From DAONLM01 sp035406685 (lineage in GTDB: Bacteria > Spirochaetota > GWE2-31-10 > MWDO01): 14,420 nucleotides of DNA. Below the pieces are notes generated by a model. The model was not told where the DNA came from. It saw nothing but the letters and a program-made list of their open reading frames with translations, and searched no databases. The position numbers were made by a program, and so were the translations under genes. Shown here in pieces: positions 12,300 through 14,420 of the stretch (positions within the stretch are counted from its first letter, which is position 1; the number at the start of each line of letters is the position of its first letter). The stretch spans positions 1 to 14,420 of the forward strand of contig DAONLM010000059.1 in assembly GCA_035406685.1 (NCBI GenBank). Direction: 5' to 3'.

Positions 12300-14420
12300 C
12301 TAAATCTCTTCTTCTACAATCTTTATTTCTTCTTCTGTAAGGCCATACAATCCATAGACAAGTCTATCTATATCTTTATCGATTAAATCAATCTTCTGTT
12401 TATAAAGTTTTTTATCATTTTCTGTTTTTGCATTGTGATATAATTTCTGGGCATCAAGCATCTGGTCAACAAGGGAAATAAGTTTGTCATGAATATTTTT
12501 ATCGTTAGTTTTAAAAATTGGTATTTCAAGAAGTGGCTCTTTATCAATCTGTAATTGATCACCTTGTTTTTTACCTTTATGGTATAGCCAGAAATTTATT
12601 ACTTTTGAATTTAAAATTCCAGTTAGATATTTAAGATCTATTCTATTAATTTTAATAATAAAATAAGTCTGTGACACATAACAAGGAAAATCAGTATAAG
12701 TAAAACACGGTTTTGATGTTTTTCTCAAAGATATTATTTTTTCACCTTCAAAAAATTTTTGATCTCTTGATCTATGTAAACCATAAGGAGCAAAATCAGA
12801 AGTTATTATATTTTTAAATTTATCCAAATGTTTTTTAATATTTGGAAAATTATTTATATTTTTTCTAACTTCTAAATTAGAATAAATTATCCAGTAATTA
12901 TTTTCATTTGATCCCCAGTATCTAAATAATTCATTTGTAGTAAAATATGGTTTAATATATTTTAACTCTTCTTTATTAAAATTTATTTTCTTTTTTTCTT
13001 CATTTGAAATTACAAAAATCCCATCACCTTTTTTTATTTCATTATTTCTTAATTTTTCTAAATGTTTCTCAATAACAAAATCTTGATGAACATCAATACC
13101 TGTTCCCACTTCATCATATTGAAGATTAAAATTATTTTTATTTTTTATTTTTTCCAAAATTTTATTTATTTCTGAATTCACAAAAGTAAAAGTTTTATTT
13201 TTAATTTCAGAAGGATTTATTGTTATAATATAATATTTTAAAAAATTACTATTTTTGTTGTAAGATTCAATATTATTTTTTAAGTTAATTATGGAAATAA
13301 TATCATTTATTGTTATATTTGGATTAGTTATTTTTATATATTCTATTTTATAGGGAACCGATATTTTCTTCTTTTTAATTACATATATCATTGTCTGAAT
13401 ACTTGCCGATGAAAATACTTTAAAATCAGAAAAATCAATAAATTTTAAAATTTTTGTTTCATTAATTATTTTATTTCTTAATATTGAAGCACCTGCTGCT
13501 GTATTCCAATTATTTGTTGCAATAAAACTATGTAAACCATCTTCTTTAAGTATATCAATTGATAAACAAGCAAATGCATACCATAAATCCATTTTACCTT
13601 CATAATATTTACTCAATTTCCCATCTTTAAAAACAAATGCTTCTTTATCAGTATATTCTTTAACATACGGCGGATTTCCAATAACCACATCAAAACCACC
13701 ATTCTTAAATATATCAGAAAACTCTTTATCCCAGTCAAAAGCATTAATTGTCCTCATATCTTCATTTGTAAATAATGAGAGATCCTTATCTTTATAAAAA
13801 TCACTGCCTATTAAAGAGTTACCACACTTTATATTGTTATCAAGATCTGGTAATAATTTAATATCAGAATGTTTAAAAAGATAGTCCTGAAATTCTCGCC
13901 CTACATTTTCAAGCAACTTCAAATACAATGAAAGTTTTGTAACCTCTACAGCCTGCTGGTCAATATCCACACCAAATATATTATTAACTAAAATATTTTG
14001 CTTTTCTTCAATGGTAAGTCTATAATTATCCTGTGAAACCTGATAAATTTTTTCATCCTTCAATGCTTTTTTTATATTTTTCTCATTTGTATAATATTCA
14101 AGATGGTAATTTAATAGATATTTATATGCACCAACAAGAAACGAACCAGAACCACAGGCTGGATCACATATTTTTAAAGTTGATATCTCTTCTGGTGTTT
14201 TACCTTTTATTTTTTCACCTATCGTATTTTCTATAATGTAATCAACAATGTATTGCGGAGTATAATATACACCACCAGCCTTTCTTACTTCTGGTTTTTC
14301 TTCAATAATTGCTGTATGTCCTTCCTTAACATTTTTAAATCTGATCGTTTTCCCAAGAAACTGTTCATAAATATTTCCAAGTATTTCAACAGGTAAAATC
14401 GAAAACTCATAAGGACATTC
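12300..14420 (-). CDS. Eco57I-like (type IIG-style) N6-adenine DNA methyltransferase/restriction protein, N-terminus outside window
   Basis: The frame is open from the right edge to the TAG at 12300, giving 706 visible residues. Numbered from the edge, KPEVRKAGGVYYTPQYIV (42-59) precedes SAM-binding motif I DPACGSGSF (86-94). FGVDIDQQAVEVTKLSL follows (about 149-165), then catalytic motif IV NPPY (249-252). These are hallmarks of gamma-class N6-adenine methyltransferases of the Eco57I family. Residues from about 430 to the C-terminus (KPYFTTNELFRYW, YVSQTYFII, LKYLTGILNSKVINFWLYHKG) resemble the TaqI-like target-recognition domain. The stretch just before it (about 12,900-13,400) is visibly more AT-rich. 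Full-length type IIG proteins are about 1000 residues with an N-terminal nuclease. Whether one exists here cannot be seen, so it could be a lone methyltransferase or a phage-defence (PglX-like) relative. A TTG at 14063 is internal, not a start. Confidence 0.93.
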   Translation of the reverse strand, partial: ECPYEFSILPVEILGNIYEQFLGKTIRFKNVKEGHTAIIEEKPEVRKAGGVYYTPQYIVDYIIENTIGEKIKGKTPEEISTLKICDPACGSGSFLVGAYKYLLNYHLEYYTNEKNIKKALKDEKIYQVSQDNYRLTIEEKQNILVNNIFGVDIDQQAVEVTKLSLYLKLLENVGREFQDYLFKHSDIKLLPDLDNNIKCGNSLIGSDFYKDKDLSLFTNEDMRTINAFDWDKEFSDIFKNGGFDVVIGNPPYVKEYTDKEAFVFKDGKLSKYYEGKMDLWYAFACLSIDILKEDGLHSFIATNNWNTAAGASILRNKIINETKILKFIDFSDFKVFSSASIQTMIYVIKKKKISVPYKIEYIKITNPNITINDIISIINLKNNIESYNKNSNFLKYYIITINPSEIKNKTFTFVNSEINKILEKIKNKNNFNLQYDEVGTGIDVHQDFVIEKHLEKLRNNEIKKGDGIFVISNEEKKKINFNKEELKYIKPYFTTNELFRYWGSNENNYWIIYSNLEVRKNINNFPNIKKHLDKFKNIITSDFAPYGLHRSRDQKFFEGEKIISLRKTSKPCFTYTDFPCYVSQTYFIIKINRIDLKYLTGILNSKVINFWLYHKGKKQGDQLQIDKEPLLEIPIFKTNDKNIHDKLISLVDQMLDAQKLYHNAKTENDKKLYKQKIDLIDKDIDRLVYGLYGLTEEEIKIVEEEI

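Noticed and set aside
14033..14063. TTG at 14063 as the start of the methyltransferase gene
   Set aside because: The same frame stays open for 119 more codons to the window edge and contains motif I (DPACGSGSF), which is essential, so 14063 is internal.

Overview
The window is strongly AT-rich (roughly 30% G+C or lower by eye). It looks like a diderm bacterium, most likely a spirochaete or close relative. The support is indirect. Three secreted proteins (SpoIID-like, HtrA-like and an unknown) start with short lipoprotein signals ending in F-S-C or S-S-C, a relaxed lipobox style common in Spirochaetota. The HtrA protease and the SpoIID-like protein being lipoproteins also fits. No rRNA or tRNA is present, so the phylum is an inference.

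Layout. Positions 1-128 hold the 3' end of a gene for a probable tandem ribbon-helix-helix (RHH) protein. Next comes a plus-strand operon, ruvA-ruvB-spoIID-like (338-3088), behind a near-consensus promoter. mnmE (3259-4668, minus) converges on it. A second tandem-RHH gene (4816-5319) and a membrane-anchored protein with a Thr-rich linker (5484-6290) follow on plus. A minus-strand pair comes next: an htrA/degP-type lipoprotein protease (6332-7798) and an unknown lipoprotein (7933-8607). A DUF445-type membrane protein (8716-9267) diverges from that pair. A 0.5-kb gene-free stretch (9268-9776) carries an ordered array of five palindromic units. After it lie an orphan sensor histidine kinase (9777-11252), a third tandem-RHH gene (11567-12097) and a large Eco57I-like (type IIG-style) DNA methyltransferase/restriction protein (12300-14420, minus) that runs off the right edge.

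Housekeeping functions (Holliday-junction migration, tRNA wobble modification, envelope protein quality control) are interleaved with accessory material. The accessory part has its own connecting signals. An approximately 70-bp leader is almost identical in front of three genes: two RHH paralogues and the 8607 lipoprotein. It sits at a fixed distance from the start codon and matches no obvious sigma-70 promoter. Paired GATATC sites about 22 bp apart recur in four intergenic places. The 9372-9690 array alternates two unit types around the dyad TACGACATATGTCGTA. The working hypothesis is that the tandem-RHH proteins are DNA-binding regulators whose own leader, shared with a surface lipoprotein, marks a small dispersed regulon. 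The sequence alone does not prove binding.

Promoter spacing also suggests that mnmE and the DUF445 gene are transcribed as leaderless or nearly leaderless mRNAs, both divergent from copies of the shared leader.
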